Positions 1-8,998 are shown, numbered from the stretch's first letter. The stretch is 64,000 nucleotides of DNA from Oscillospiraceae bacterium (GCA_016293865.1 JAEDDG010000002.1:1-64000); one strand, 5' to 3'. Program-made: numbers and translations. The notes: generated by a model not told the origin, from the letters alone.

Positions 1-249
1 GATGTGGTGGCACAGGTGCTGTCCTGTACGGAGGACGGCCGTGCGCTTGTCAGCCAGCGCAATAAGTTTTCTTGCGGGGAGACGCTGGAATTGCTGACTC
101 CTGATCATCTCCCGGTCCGGTTTACGGTGCAGGCTTTATTTACAGAGGAGGGCGAGCCGATTGATGCGGCGCCGCATCCCACGATGACCGTCCGCATGCA
201 GCTGCCGCATTGCGCGCCGCGCAACGCATTTCTGCGCAGGAAACGCTGA
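1..249 (+). CDS. U32 family peptidase, C-terminal fragment
   Basis: The reading frame is open from the first base and ends at TGA 247-249, so only the last 82 or so residues of a longer gene are present. They match the small beta-barrel found at the C-terminus of U32 peptidases (YrrO/YegQ type): the segments QRNKFSCGETLELLTP and PHPTMTVRMQLP are typical of it. U32 proteins are collagenase-like peptidases or, in some lineages, tRNA/ubiquinone hydroxylation factors. The catalytic part lies outside the window, so the exact role cannot be settled. A strong terminator follows directly. Confidence 0.75.
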   Translation, partial: DVVAQVLSCTEDGRALVSQRNKFSCGETLELLTPDHLPVRFTVQALFTEEGEPIDAAPHPTMTVRMQLPHCAPRNAFLRRKR

Positions 250-281
250 AGGCGTCAGATTCCATAACTGCAGACAGCATA

Positions 282-318
282 AGCCGCGCAGCAGGGAATA
301 CCTGCTGCGCGGCTTTTA
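282..318 (+). terminator. Rho-independent terminator after the U32 peptidase gene
   Basis: The arms agccgcgcagcagg and cctgctgcgcggct form a near-perfect GC-rich stem followed by tttta. It ends the plus-strand gene and also lies just past the end of the converging minus-strand ABC permease gene. Confidence 0.85.
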
Positions 319-337
319 TTTGTCCGGTTTCCTGAGT

Positions 338-1126
338 TCAGGCGTGTATATCCTTTCTGCTGTAGCGGATATAGGCGGCGGCAAGCCCCGCGGCACAGAG
401 TGCAGCGCCCACCGCAATCATCGCGCCGTCAAGCCGGCCGTCAGCAATGATGTCTGCGCCGTCGCAGTAGCCGAAGGGCGTGATGTATTTCAGAAAGCCG
501 GCGGACTCCGTTATGTTCGCAATCAGATTCAGGAAATACATGACAGCGGCAAGTCCAAGTCCCGTGCCCACGCTTCCTCTGCGCATGAATGCGGATATGC
601 CGAAGCAGATGCCGGCCAGCTCGAGCTGGAGAAGGAAGTAGGCGCAGTGCAGAAGGGTCAGCTCCTTCCAGGGGATTTCCTCGCCGATCGCCGCCATGGA
701 GCAGACAGCAAGAGCATAGATGACCAGGTTCATTGCAGCAATCTGAATGAGGACTGCGATCAGCTTTTCTGTAATGATCCGCACACGGCTGACCGGATGG
801 GTCAGCAGAAACTCGGCGGTTTTGTCTTTTTCCTCCTTGCTGAGCATGCTGACTGCGCAGATTGACGCAAAAAATGCGCCGCCGAGCCCAAGTATATTGC
901 CGCATTCAATGGCATAATAGCCGATCAGCGTGCCGAAGCTGAGTCGGTCCATGCCGAAGGCGGCGGTGAAGGAACCCATTGAGGCAAACAGTGCGCTGAC
1001 GCCGTCCATCTCGTCCTTCATCTCTGGAAACAGAAAAATGCAGATTACCAGCAGAAAACCGATTGAACCGGTCCAGATGAGCAGGGAGGTTTTGCCCTGT
1101 TTCAGTTCATGTCTGATGATTGTCAT
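338..1126 (-). CDS. ABC-2 type transporter permease
   Basis: This is a 262-residue hydrophobic protein with about six predicted membrane segments, such as the stretch around residues 14-34 and the C-terminal GAALCAAGLAAAYI. It has the layout of an ABC-2 permease, the membrane half of small-molecule or peptide exporters. It starts 2 bases after the stop of the ATPase gene, so the two are translated as a pair. The substrate cannot be read from sequence. The third gene of the unit is a TetR regulator, which suggests an inducible drug, bile-acid or antimicrobial efflux function. Confidence 0.8.
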   Translation of the reverse strand: MTIIRHELKQGKTSLLIWTGSIGFLLVICIFLFPEMKDEMDGVSALFASMGSFTAAFGMDRLSFGTLIGYYAIECGNILGLGGAFFASICAVSMLSKEEKDKTAEFLLTHPVSRVRIITEKLIAVLIQIAAMNLVIYALAVCSMAAIGEEIPWKELTLLHCAYFLLQLELAGICFGISAFMRRGSVGTGLGLAAVMYFLNLIANITESAGFLKYITPFGYCDGADIIADGRLDGAMIAVGAALCAAGLAAAYIRYSRKDIHA

Positions 1127-1128
1127 GT

Positions 1129-2004
1129 TCAGTCGCCTGCCTTTTCATAGTAATGCAGAAAGATCTCTTCCAGATCCGGTTCGGAGACTGTCAGATCGGC
1201 AATGTTTCCGGCTGAAAGCGCCTGAATCAAACTGTTCATGTCGCCGCTGTACAGGAAACTTGCCGTGTCGCCGGCGTCCTGTCTGCCGCGGACTCCGTCA
1301 AGCCCGTCCAGCTGCACATGTCCGCGCACGGTGATGCGCTTTGCATTGGTTTTTGACAGCGCATCCACACGGTCACAGGCGATGATTCTGCCCTCCCGGA
1401 TGATCGCAGCCCGGGTGCAGTTGCGCTGGATCTCCGAAAGTACATGACTGGACATGAAAACCGTTGCGCCTTCATTGCAGCGCTCCCGGATGATGTCGAA
1501 AAACTCGCGCTGCATGAGAGGATCAAGCCCGCCGGTCGGCTCATCAAGAATCAACAGCTCCGGCCTGCTCTGCAGCGCGCAGACAATCGCCACCTTTTTC
1601 CGGTTGCCGAAGGAAAGCTCATCCGCCAGCCGGTTTGTGTCCAGCTGCAGGCGCTCACAGAGCTTCTGCGCTTCTGCGGTGCAGTCCTTTTTGCGCAGGC
1701 GGGCTGAAAATCTCAGAATATCCTTCACTTTCATACCGGAGTGAAAGACTGCCTCCGAAGGAAGGTAGCCGACACTTTGCAGAATTGCCTGTTTTTCCTT
1801 GACAATGTCCTTTCCGAAAATCTGCGCGCTGCCGGCGGTCGGGGAGATGAGGCCGAGCAGAGTGCGGATTGTTGTGGATTTGCCTGCGCCGTTCGGCCCG
1901 ATAAAGCCAAAGAATTCCCCCTGGCCGACAGACAGATTCAGCTCTGTGATGCCTCTGGCTTTGCCGTAGTTCTTTGTCAGTCCGGTTGTTTTAATCGCTT
2001 CCAT
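1129..2004 (-). CDS. ABC transporter ATP-binding protein
   Basis: This is the ATPase half of the exporter whose permease follows immediately. It shows Walker A (GPNGAGKST), a signature-like segment (ELSFGNRKK, in place of LSGGQ), Walker B (LLILDEPTGGLDP) and the switch His (MSSH). The C-terminal extension after about residue 220 is usual for DrrA/CcmA-type ATPases that pair with ABC-2 permeases. I chose the ATG at 2004 because AAGGAG lies 7 bases upstream; a longer frame to 2046 has no such site. The start overlaps the end of the TetR gene by 14 bases, so the three genes form one operon. Confidence 0.88.
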   Translation of the reverse strand: MEAIKTTGLTKNYGKARGITELNLSVGQGEFFGFIGPNGAGKSTTIRTLLGLISPTAGSAQIFGKDIVKEKQAILQSVGYLPSEAVFHSGMKVKDILRFSARLRKKDCTAEAQKLCERLQLDTNRLADELSFGNRKKVAIVCALQSRPELLILDEPTGGLDPLMQREFFDIIRERCNEGATVFMSSHVLSEIQRNCTRAAIIREGRIIACDRVDALSKTNAKRITVRGHVQLDGLDGVRGRQDAGDTASFLYSGDMNSLIQALSAGNIADLTVSEPDLEEIFLHYYEKAGD

Positions 2005-2620
2005 TTTTCTTCTCCTTACGAAGATATATGCTTTTCCAGAATTCAATCAGTTTTCTGAAATCCTTCTCCATTTTCGCGGCGTCTGTTTCACCGCGCTGTA
2101 CCGCTTCCCAGAGATAGCCTTCCGCGGCCCAGTACATCTCCCGGTACATCATCGCAACATCCAGCCCGGGGATAAACAGTTCCGGATCGAAATTCAGCCG
2201 CGTTCGGTCCGCCTTGAGATTAAAGTATTTGCGGTAGCTTTCCTGAATGGCAGCGCTGATTGCAGGGTCCTTCTCATAAAACGCTTTGATCGTAAAGCTG
2301 CCCATGTCGGGGTACAGGCGGATGATTTCCATTTTTGCCTTCATGCCGCGTTCCATGCTTTCAAACAGGTCCTTCTGGCCGTAGCAGTTGTATCTGGTGA
2401 GAAAATCAATCGTTGTCTCCGCGCATTTGTTCCAGAGAAACAGATACAGTTCCATCTTGTTGCGAAAATAGTGGAACAGCAGGGACTTGCTGATGCCTGC
2501 CGCACCGGCAATCTCACTCATGGGGCTGTTTTTGTAGGAATTGTGTGAAAAAACCCTGTATCCCGCGTTGATGATTGCCTGCTGCTTCTCAGCTGGCAGT
2601 GAGAAGAATTTTTCGTTCAT
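1991..2620 (-). CDS. TetR family transcriptional regulator
   Basis: A 209-residue regulator with an N-terminal helix-turn-helix of TetR type: AIINAGYRVFSHNSYKNSP followed by SEIAGAAGISKSLLFHYF. The rest is the variable all-helical ligand-binding and dimer domain. The start at 2620 has GGGAGG nearby; a longer frame reaches 2644. It is the first gene of the operon with the ABC ATPase and permease, so it most likely represses its own operon and releases it when the exported compound binds. The ligand is unknown. Confidence 0.88.
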   Translation of the reverse strand: MNEKFFSLPAEKQQAIINAGYRVFSHNSYKNSPMSEIAGAAGISKSLLFHYFRNKMELYLFLWNKCAETTIDFLTRYNCYGQKDLFESMERGMKAKMEIIRLYPDMGSFTIKAFYEKDPAISAAIQESYRKYFNLKADRTRLNFDPELFIPGLDVAMMYREMYWAAEGYLWEAVQRGETDAAKMEKDFRKLIEFWKSIYLRKEKKNGSD

Positions 2621-2717
2621 GCTGAATCCTCCCGTTAACCGCATCGGTCAATCACAATTATATGCCGTTGACCGTTTTTGAGAAGACCCCTTTTGGAAAA
2701 AGCAGGTAATTGCAGAC

Positions 2718-2757
2718 AAAAACGCTGCGGCCGGATCAGACGGCGCGCAGCGTTTTG
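2718..2757 (-). terminator. Terminator downstream of apbE
   Basis: The inverted arms aaaacgctgcg and cgcagcgtttt end in a T run when read on the minus strand. The stem sits just past the apbE stop codon and ahead of the next minus-strand unit, so it separates the two. Confidence 0.75.
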
Positions 2758-2764
2758 CTCGGCG

Positions 2765-3766
2765 TTATGATAACAATTCAAAGCAGTCCTCAAGACCGGA
2801 GGATACGGTGACAGTGCCGTCGTCCGCAATCAGCACGCATTCGATGCCCTCCAGGGATTCAATGAGCGGCAGCCCGTCCTCCGCGCCCAGAATGAACACG
2901 GTGGTGGACAGTGCGTCTGCCAGTTCGCAGTCGGACGCGACGATGGTCACGCCGGAAAGCCCGCTGCGGGCAGGGGCGCCGGTTTCCGGATCCAGAATGT
3001 GGTGGTAGCGGACGCCTCCGGATTCAAAGTACCGTTCGTAATCGCCGGCCGTTACAACACAGGTGTCTGCGGCAGATACGGCCGCGCAGGCGGTGCCGGT
3101 GGGGCGGAAGGGATCCTGAATGCCGATTCTGAACGGGGAGCCGTCCGTATGTCCGCCGACGGCCAGAATATTTCCGCCCAGGTCAATCAGCGCGTGTTCA
3201 GCGCCTTCGCGCAGAAGCAACTCCCGGATCTGCTGACCGATATAGCCCTTTGCGATGGCGCCCAGGTCAATGCACATACCGGCGCGCGCAAGCCGGACGG
3301 AATTTCCGCTGATTTCCAGGTTCTCATACCCGACAAGGGACTGTGCGGCGGAGATCTGCGCCTGGTCAGGGACAGTGCCGGTGCCGCCGCGGATGTTCCA
3401 CAGATTGACAAGCGGCCCGACGGTAATGTCAAACGCGCCGCCGGTCAGTGCGGAAATCTCCTGTGCGCGTTTCAGGACGTGCAGCGTTTCGCTGCTGACG
3501 GTTACAAATGCGCCGCCGGCCGCATCGTTGATGCGGTGAATGTCGCTGCCCTCAACGGCTGCGCTCAGAAGGTTTTCGAGACGCTGGATTTCGTCAAAAC
3601 ACGCGTCCAGCAGGTCGGTGCTGCGTGTTCCGTAAATGGTGATGGTCACTGTGGTGTCCAGAAGAAAAGCAGTGTCGGAGACGGAAGCGTTTTCCTGGAG
3701 GACGCCGCATGCGCTCAAAAGCAGGCATACAGCCAGAATCAGTGCGCCGGTCTGTATTCGTTTCAT
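2765..3766 (-). CDS. apbE: FAD:protein FMN transferase (ApbE)
   Basis: ApbE moves FMN from FAD onto a Thr of target flavoproteins such as RnfD/RnfG or NqrB/C outside the membrane. The 333-residue product begins with a lipoprotein signal (MKRIQTGALILAVCLLLSAC, lipobox Cys at 20). Family motifs are visible: the early TAFLLDTTVTITIYG segment, FDITVGPLVNLW near residue 116, LGAIAKGYI near 172 and LIDLGGNILAVGG near 192. The length is normal. It stands alone between a terminator and the alaS leader. No Rnf or Nqr target gene lies nearby. Confidence 0.93.
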   Translation of the reverse strand: MKRIQTGALILAVCLLLSACGVLQENASVSDTAFLLDTTVTITIYGTRSTDLLDACFDEIQRLENLLSAAVEGSDIHRINDAAGGAFVTVSSETLHVLKRAQEISALTGGAFDITVGPLVNLWNIRGGTGTVPDQAQISAAQSLVGYENLEISGNSVRLARAGMCIDLGAIAKGYIGQQIRELLLREGAEHALIDLGGNILAVGGHTDGSPFRIGIQDPFRPTGTACAAVSAADTCVVTAGDYERYFESGGVRYHHILDPETGAPARSGLSGVTIVASDCELADALSTTVFILGAEDGLPLIESLEGIECVLIADDGTVTVSSGLEDCFELLS

Positions 3767-3884
3767 GGAATGCCCTCCCGCAGAAAATGTACATGCCGTT
3801 CTGTACCGGCGTTATGCCGGTTATTATATCACAGAGAAAACAGACGGACAACTGCGGGAAATCGCAGAAACCAGAGGTTAACCC

Positions 3885-3912
3885 TTGACAATATGCACAG
3901 AAATGGTAAAAT
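3885..3912 (+). promoter_or_regulatory. Promoter of the alaS T-box leader
   Basis: A perfect -35 TTGACA (3885-3890), a 16-base spacer and -10 TAAAAT (3907-3912). It places the transcript start near 3919, at the front of the T-box leader. Confidence 0.75.
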
Positions 3913-3918
3913 ATTTCA

Positions 3919-4147
3919 GACAAACAGCTATGAGGAAGAGAGCTGTGGCCGGCGCCGCGCAGAGAGAGGAAGATCGGTGTGAATTCCTCCGGCAGGCAGT
4001 CACGGCGGCCGCTTCTGAGCAGCCCGGGATGACCGGGACGTGATTCCGCGTTAAGGAAGACCGAGATGTCCGGTGTCTCCGGGCAATCAGGGTGGTACCG
4101 CGCAGCCTTGCTTCGCCCCTGGGATCGGGGCGGAGCATATTTTTTAC
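3919..4147 (+). promoter_or_regulatory. T-box riboswitch (alanine) controlling alaS
   Basis: A T-box leader senses uncharged tRNA and opens the downstream gene by antitermination. The T-box itself is AGGGTGGTACCGCG at 4089-4102, whose GGTACC part would pair with the tRNA end. A terminator hairpin (arms cttcgcccc and ggggcggag) with a T run follows at about 4110-4147. By aligning the 3' side of Stem I with the tyrS leader of this window, the specifier triplet is GCC at 4008-4010, just before gcttctgagc, which reads as alanine and agrees with the gene. The specifier assignment is inference; the T-box is clear. Confidence 0.9.
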
Positions 4148-4177
4148 AGGAAGAAAGAAATCGGACGGAGGAAGAAA

Positions 4178-6823
4178 ATGAAAAAGTATGGACTGAATGA
4201 ACTTCGGGAGATGTATCTGTCGTTTTTTGAGACGAAAGGGCATCTGCGCCTGCCGAGTTTTTCGCTGATTCCGCAGAATGACGCGTCGCTTCTGCTGATC
4301 AACGCAGGCATGTCGCCCATGAAGCCCTGGTTCAAAGGTGAACAGGAGCCGCCGCGCCGCCGCGTGACCACCTGCCAGAAGTGCATTCGTACAGGCGATA
4401 TTGAAAACATCGGAAAGACTGCCCGTCACGGCACATATTTTGAGATGCTCGGCAATTTTTCATTCGGCGATTATTTCAAGCAAGAAGCCATTGCGTGGGC
4501 CTGGGAGTTTCTGACCAGTCCGCAGTGGGTCGGCATCGATCCGGACCTTCTGTATCCGTCGGTGTATCTGGATGATGACGAGGCGTTTGACATCTGGAAC
4601 AAGGAAATCGGCATCCCGAAGGAGCGGATCTTCCGCTTCGGCAAAGAGGATAATTTCTGGGAACACGGCTCCGGTCCCTGCGGCCCGTGCTCTGAAATCT
4701 ATTATGACCGCGGCGAAAAATACGGCTGCGGCAGACCGGACTGCACGGTGGGCTGTGAGTGCGACCGGTATATTGAGATCTGGAATATCGTATTCTCTCA
4801 GTTTGACAACGACGGACAGGGTCATTACACGGATCTTGCCCAGAAAAACATCGACACCGGCATGGGCCTTGAGCGTCTGGCCGTTGTATGTCAGGATGTG
4901 GACTCGTTGTTTGACGTGGACACCGTCATGAACATTACGAATGAGGTCAGCCGGATTACCGGCGCGCATTACGGCCAGTCGGACAAGATTGACGTCTCCC
5001 TGCGCATCATCACGGACCACATCCGCAGCGCGACCATGATGATCTGCGACGGCGTGCTGCCCTCCAACGAGGGCCGCGGCTATGTTCTGCGCCGTCTGCT
5101 GCGCCGTGCCGCGCGCCATGGCAAGCTTTTGGGCATGAACGAGCCGTTCCTGTATAAGGTCTGCGATATGGTTGTGCACGAAAACAGAAACGCCTATCCC
5201 GATCTTGTTGAAAAGCAGGCGTATATTACCCGTGTTATCCGTGTTGAGGAAGAGAATTTTGCCAAGACCATTGACGGAGGCATGGCAATTCTGAATCATC
5301 TGATCGCTGATCATCGGGAAAAGGGCGAGCAGGTCTTTTCCGGCGCTGATGCATTCAAGCTTTACGACACTTACGGCTTCCCGATCGATCTGACGGCGGA
5401 GCTGGCAGAAGAAGCGCATATGACGCTGGACACGGCCGGGTTCCAGGAATTGATGGAGCAACAGCGTGAACGCGCCAGAAAAGCCCGGGAGGCGCTGGGC
5501 GATCTGGGCTGGTCCGGCATTGAATTCGGCAAGGAGATCCCGGAGACAAAATTCCTGGGCTATGACCGGACGGAGGCTCAGGCGCAGGTTCTGGCCATTG
5601 TTGCGGACGAGGAACTGCGCGAAGAGGTTGCTGCCGGCAGCGATGCAATTCTGGTTCTGGATCAGACGCCCTTCTATGCGGAAATGGGCGGACAGGTGGC
5701 CGATCACGGCCGGATCTGCGGCTCCAATCTGGTATTTCAGGTGCAGGATGTGCAGAAGAACAAGGGCGGCAAATACATGCACTACGGTCATGTTGAGCAG
5801 GGCAGTGTCAAGGTCGGCGACAGTGTGAATGCGGCAATCGACACCGGCCGCCGCAAAGCAATCATGCGTGCGCACACGGCAACGCATCTTCTGGACAAGG
5901 CTCTGCGCACCGTTCTTGGCGACCATGTCCACCAGGCCGGCTCCCTTGTTGAACCCGACCGCCTGCGCTTTGACTTCACGCATTTTTCCGCAATGACTGC
6001 TGAAGAGCTGGCGAAGGTTTCACAGCTCGTCAACGAGGCTGTGCTGGAGGGCTATGAAGTCGTCACTGAAGAGCTCCCGATTGAAGAAGCGAAAAAGCGC
6101 GGCGCCATTGCCCTTTTCGGGGAGAAATACGGGGATATTGTCCGCGTTGTCGACATGGGCAGCGGCTATTCCGTTGAATTCTGCGGCGGTACGCATCTGG
6201 ACAATACGGCCAAGGCCGGCGTTTTCCACATTAACAGTGAGTTTTCAGTGGCCAGCGGCGTGCGCAGAATTGAGGCGACCACCGGCCTTGTGACGCTGCA
6301 GACGCTGAACCGCAATCAGGCTGTTCTGTTTGAAGCAGCCGCGGCCATGAAGGCAAAGCCGTCCGAGCTGCGGGAAAAGATCCAGCAGAATATCGAAGAG
6401 ATGCGCAGTCTCCGTCAGGCCCTTGAAAAATTCAAGGCGCGTGAGGCGGCGGGTGAAACTGACCGAGTGCTCTTCGGCGCGCATGATGTCGGCGGCCTGC
6501 ATGTTCTGACTGCAACCATTCCTGATGCGGACGCGGCAAAGCTGCGCCAGATGGGCGACGTGATGCGCGACAAGGATGCCACGGTGGTGGCAGTGCTCTC
6601 TGCTGTGAATGACGGCAAGATTACGTTCCTGGCTGTCTGCGGCAAGGAGGCTGTTGCGCGCGGCATCAAGGCCGGGGATCTGATCCGGAAGGTAACGGCC
6701 ATCTGCGGCGGCAAAGGCGGCGGAAAGCCGGACAGCGCAATGGGCGGCGGCTCTGATGTGTACAAGCTGGATAATGCACTGGCGTGCGTGGATGATTTTG
6801 TTGTGGAAAAGCTTGGACTGTAA
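4178..6823 (+). CDS. alaS: Alanine--tRNA ligase
   Basis: This enzyme charges tRNA-Ala in the cytoplasm. At 881 residues it has the full family length: N-terminal class II catalytic domain (starting FFETKGHLRLPSFSLIPQND), tRNA-binding middle, editing domain with the zinc motifs HTATH and CGGTH, and a C-terminal DHHA1 domain with the glycine-rich GGKGGGKPDSAMGGG. The ATG at 4178 lies behind GGAGG; an upstream in-frame ATG at 4073 falls inside the T-box and is rejected. Expression should rise when tRNA-Ala is uncharged. HIT and GNAT genes follow closely. Confidence 0.98.
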   Translation: MKKYGLNELREMYLSFFETKGHLRLPSFSLIPQNDASLLLINAGMSPMKPWFKGEQEPPRRRVTTCQKCIRTGDIENIGKTARHGTYFEMLGNFSFGDYFKQEAIAWAWEFLTSPQWVGIDPDLLYPSVYLDDDEAFDIWNKEIGIPKERIFRFGKEDNFWEHGSGPCGPCSEIYYDRGEKYGCGRPDCTVGCECDRYIEIWNIVFSQFDNDGQGHYTDLAQKNIDTGMGLERLAVVCQDVDSLFDVDTVMNITNEVSRITGAHYGQSDKIDVSLRIITDHIRSATMMICDGVLPSNEGRGYVLRRLLRRAARHGKLLGMNEPFLYKVCDMVVHENRNAYPDLVEKQAYITRVIRVEEENFAKTIDGGMAILNHLIADHREKGEQVFSGADAFKLYDTYGFPIDLTAELAEEAHMTLDTAGFQELMEQQRERARKAREALGDLGWSGIEFGKEIPETKFLGYDRTEAQAQVLAIVADEELREEVAAGSDAILVLDQTPFYAEMGGQVADHGRICGSNLVFQVQDVQKNKGGKYMHYGHVEQGSVKVGDSVNAAIDTGRRKAIMRAHTATHLLDKALRTVLGDHVHQAGSLVEPDRLRFDFTHFSAMTAEELAKVSQLVNEAVLEGYEVVTEELPIEEAKKRGAIALFGEKYGDIVRVVDMGSGYSVEFCGGTHLDNTAKAGVFHINSEFSVASGVRRIEATTGLVTLQTLNRNQAVLFEAAAAMKAKPSELREKIQQNIEEMRSLRQALEKFKAREAAGETDRVLFGAHDVGGLHVLTATIPDADAAKLRQMGDVMRDKDATVVAVLSAVNDGKITFLAVCGKEAVARGIKAGDLIRKVTAICGGKGGGKPDSAMGGGSDVYKLDNALACVDDFVVEKLGL

Positions 6824-6837
6824 AGGAGGAATCGACA

Positions 6838-7173
6838 ATGTGCCTTTTCTGTGAGATTGCGGCAGGGAGAATCCCATCCACATGCCTGTACGAGGATGAA
6901 GATGTCTTTGTGTTCAAGGACATCAATCCGCAGGCGCCTGTCCATTTTCTGGTCATTCCGAAGCAGCATATTGATTCGCTGAACGGACTCACGCCGGAAA
7001 ATGCGTCTGCGGCTGCCAAATGTCTGCTTGTGGCTGCCAGGGTGGCGAAGGAGCAGGGGCTTGACGGCGGCTACCGCCTGATTTCCAACTGCGGTGACGA
7101 TGCCGGCCAGACCGTCCATCATCTGCATTTTCATGTTTTGGGCGGCACGAAAATGGGAGAACGCGTGTTATGA
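6838..7173 (+). CDS. HIT family nucleotide-binding protein
   Basis: A 111-residue HIT protein, an Hint-like nucleoside phosphoramidase or nucleotide hydrolase. It shows the N-terminal CLFCEIAAGRIPS, the central VFKDINPQAPVHFLVIPK and the histidine triad VHHLHFHVLGG near the C-terminus, whose middle His is the nucleophile. It begins 15 bases after alaS, behind AAAGGAGG. Hint proteins cleave aminoacyl-adenylates, which fits a position next to an aminoacyl-tRNA synthetase, though the true substrate is not known. Confidence 0.93.
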   Translation: MCLFCEIAAGRIPSTCLYEDEDVFVFKDINPQAPVHFLVIPKQHIDSLNGLTPENASAAAKCLLVAARVAKEQGLDGGYRLISNCGDDAGQTVHHLHFHVLGGTKMGERVL

Positions 7174-7643
7174 CAGATTGCAGTGATATCCGCATCCGGC
7201 CTTTTGCCGCCGGTGACTTTGAGCTCGTTCGGGATTTCTTTGACAGCATGGGCGTGGAGACCGTTTACTATTTCAACCGTAAGGATATCAACCGGAATTT
7301 TGCCAATAAGTTTTTTGACGGAACTGCTGAGAATACGCGCTATTTTCTTGCAGAGTGCGACGGGAAAATGGTGGGGTATGTGTTCCTGTGGGATATGGAT
7401 ACCGGAGTGCCCTGGCTTGGCATCGCTGTGCGCGACGACTTCAAGGGCCGGCACCTGGGCCGCAGGCTGATCCGTCACGCGCAGGAATGCGCCGTGTCCG
7501 AAGGCAAGGGCGGCATTCTCCTGTCCACACATCAGAACAACATGCGCGGCCAGATGCTTTATGAACGCATGGGGTTTGAATCCATCGGTACGGAGTTCCG
7601 CCATGAAATTCTCTACATCTGGCGTGTGAAGAACGAAAAGTAA
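7170..7643 (+). CDS. GNAT family N-acetyltransferase
   Basis: A 157-residue acetyltransferase of the GNAT fold. The acetyl-CoA binding segment is VRDDFKGRHLGRRLIRHA near residues 87-104, matching the Q/RxxGxG/A motif, and the end LYERMGFESIGTEFRHEI is typical. Its ATG overlaps the HIT stop (TTATGA), so it is translationally coupled to the alaS-HIT unit. The acceptor substrate cannot be told. A terminator follows. Confidence 0.85.
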   Translation: MTDCSDIRIRPFAAGDFELVRDFFDSMGVETVYYFNRKDINRNFANKFFDGTAENTRYFLAECDGKMVGYVFLWDMDTGVPWLGIAVRDDFKGRHLGRRLIRHAQECAVSEGKGGILLSTHQNNMRGQMLYERMGFESIGTEFRHEILYIWRVKNEK

Positions 7644-7652
7644 ACAGGATGA

Positions 7653-7683
7653 GACCGCCGGACCTGTTCCGGCGGTCCTTTTC
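7653..7683 (+). terminator. Terminator of the alaS operon
   Basis: The arms gaccgccgga and tccggcggtc with a 5-base loop are followed by ctttt. It lies 10 bases after the GNAT stop. Confidence 0.85.
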
Positions 7684-7760
7684 TGTGTGCCATGCATGGC
7701 CATGTGCGTCCGGTCCGGATCATGATGCTGCGGCCTGAAAAACGCCTGTGTGCAAAAGAA

Positions 7761-7789
7761 TTGACAGACGCGCTATCAATCAATACAAT
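7761..7789 (+). promoter_or_regulatory. Promoter of the VanX-like lipoprotein gene
   Basis: Consensus -35 TTGACA (7761-7766), a 17-base spacer and -10 TACAAT (7784-7789). It gives a leader of roughly 95 bases before the chosen start codon. Confidence 0.7.
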
Positions 7790-7889
7790 CAAAGCGTATA
7801 GATGGGCGCGGGCAGAGACTGTACCGGGACTGACTGCGCTGCTTTTGGCCGGCTTGTTCCGGAGCGGCTGGCGTGCGGGGATGATTGAT

Positions 7890-8912
7890 ATGCTGAAAAA
7901 AACTGTTGCCCTATTGCTGATCATGACTTTTTTGCTCGCTGCGGCCGGCTGCGGGAATCCGGATCCGGTCGGCGCGGGGAAGGATAATGCTGCGCAAATG
8001 CCGCCGTCAGATCCGGGAAACGGCACGGAAGAACAGAATCAAGGCGGCACATCGGCAGAGAATGCAGGCGCGTATCCGCCGGAAGCGGAGCTTTCCGGGG
8101 AACCTGCAGAGCCGTTTCTCCCGGAAACTGAACCGCCTCCGCCGGAGAGGACGCTGAATGACAGTGATTTTGCGTTGGTCAAAGACTATGTGCCGCAGAT
8201 TTTTGTGGAACTCAGATATGCAGAGGAAGAAAACTTCACCGAACAGGTGATCTATGCGTTTCAGGACGCCTACCTGCGGTATGGAACTGTCAAAAAGCTG
8301 ATTCATGTCTGCAATGATCTTGCAGAATATGGCGTCTGTCTCAAAATATGGGATGCCTTCCGCCCGCCTGCGGCACAGTTCAGGTTATGGGAGGTCTGTC
8401 CGGATCCTGTATTTGTTTCAGATCCCAATGTCAAGTACAGCTCTCACAGCCTGGGAAATACGGTGGACGTCACTCTGACGGATGAACAGGGTGCGGAGCT
8501 GGAAATGCCGAGCGGATTTGATGATTTCTCAGCTCTGGCAGACCGCGATTATTCCGACTGCAGCCCCGCAGCAGCCGCCAATGCAATGCTGCTTCAGGAG
8601 ATCATGGAGAAAAACGGTTTCTCAGGATATCAGAATGAATGGTGGCATTACTCTGATGTGACGGAGTACCCGCCGGAGAAGTGCTTTGACCCGGCGGCGA
8701 TTTCAACCTGGTACGCTGACTGCAGCGAATACATCAATCTGCGTTCAGAGCCGGATTCCGGCGCTGAAGTCATTATACGCATACCTGCAAAAGCACAGTT
8801 TACGCTTCTCGGATGGACAGATGCGTTTGCACTGGTTGACTATCAGGGATATCGGGGATACGCTGCAGCGGACTGGATTGAACCGGTCGGAGTAACCGAC
8901 GCTGTGCGCTGA
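7890..8912 (+). CDS. VanX-like D-Ala-D-Ala dipeptidase lipoprotein with SH3 domain
   Basis: A secreted, lipid-anchored M15-family dipeptidase of about 340 residues. MLKKTVALLLIMTFLLAAAG followed by Cys is a lipoprotein signal, then comes a low-complexity Gly/Pro/Glu linker. The catalytic domain has the zinc motif SSHSLGNTVD (S-x-H-x3-x3-D) and NEWWHYSD, the E-x-x-H that supplies the base and the last zinc ligand. The final 65 or so residues (YINLRSEPDSGAEVIIRIP onward) form a bacterial SH3 domain that usually binds cell wall. VanX enzymes cleave D-Ala-D-Ala; an outside location suggests wall turnover or nutrient use rather than vancomycin resistance. ATG 7890 has GGGG at 9-base spacing; ATG 7881 is possible. 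Confidence 0.85.
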   Translation: MLKKTVALLLIMTFLLAAAGCGNPDPVGAGKDNAAQMPPSDPGNGTEEQNQGGTSAENAGAYPPEAELSGEPAEPFLPETEPPPPERTLNDSDFALVKDYVPQIFVELRYAEEENFTEQVIYAFQDAYLRYGTVKKLIHVCNDLAEYGVCLKIWDAFRPPAAQFRLWEVCPDPVFVSDPNVKYSSHSLGNTVDVTLTDEQGAELEMPSGFDDFSALADRDYSDCSPAAAANAMLLQEIMEKNGFSGYQNEWWHYSDVTEYPPEKCFDPAAISTWYADCSEYINLRSEPDSGAEVIIRIPAKAQFTLLGWTDAFALVDYQGYRGYAAADWIEPVGVTDAVR

Positions 8913-8965
8913 CGGCTGTCTGCCGGCATGTCGCGCCCTCCATATACAAGCATATACAAACAGAC

Positions 8966-8998
8966 GGCCTGCCGGACAGGACCGGCGGGCCGCCTCAG
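8966..8998 (+). terminator. Probable terminator after the VanX-like gene
   Basis: The arms ggcctgccgg and ccggcgggcc pair with a 6-base loop. The T-rich stretch starts only about 8 bases later, so it is a weaker match to a terminator than the others. Confidence 0.45.

Noticed and set aside
4460-5983. A 507-codon open frame on the minus strand opposite alaS
   Set aside because: It lies wholly inside alaS, has no ribosome site and no recognisable domain; it is a shadow of a GC-rich gene.
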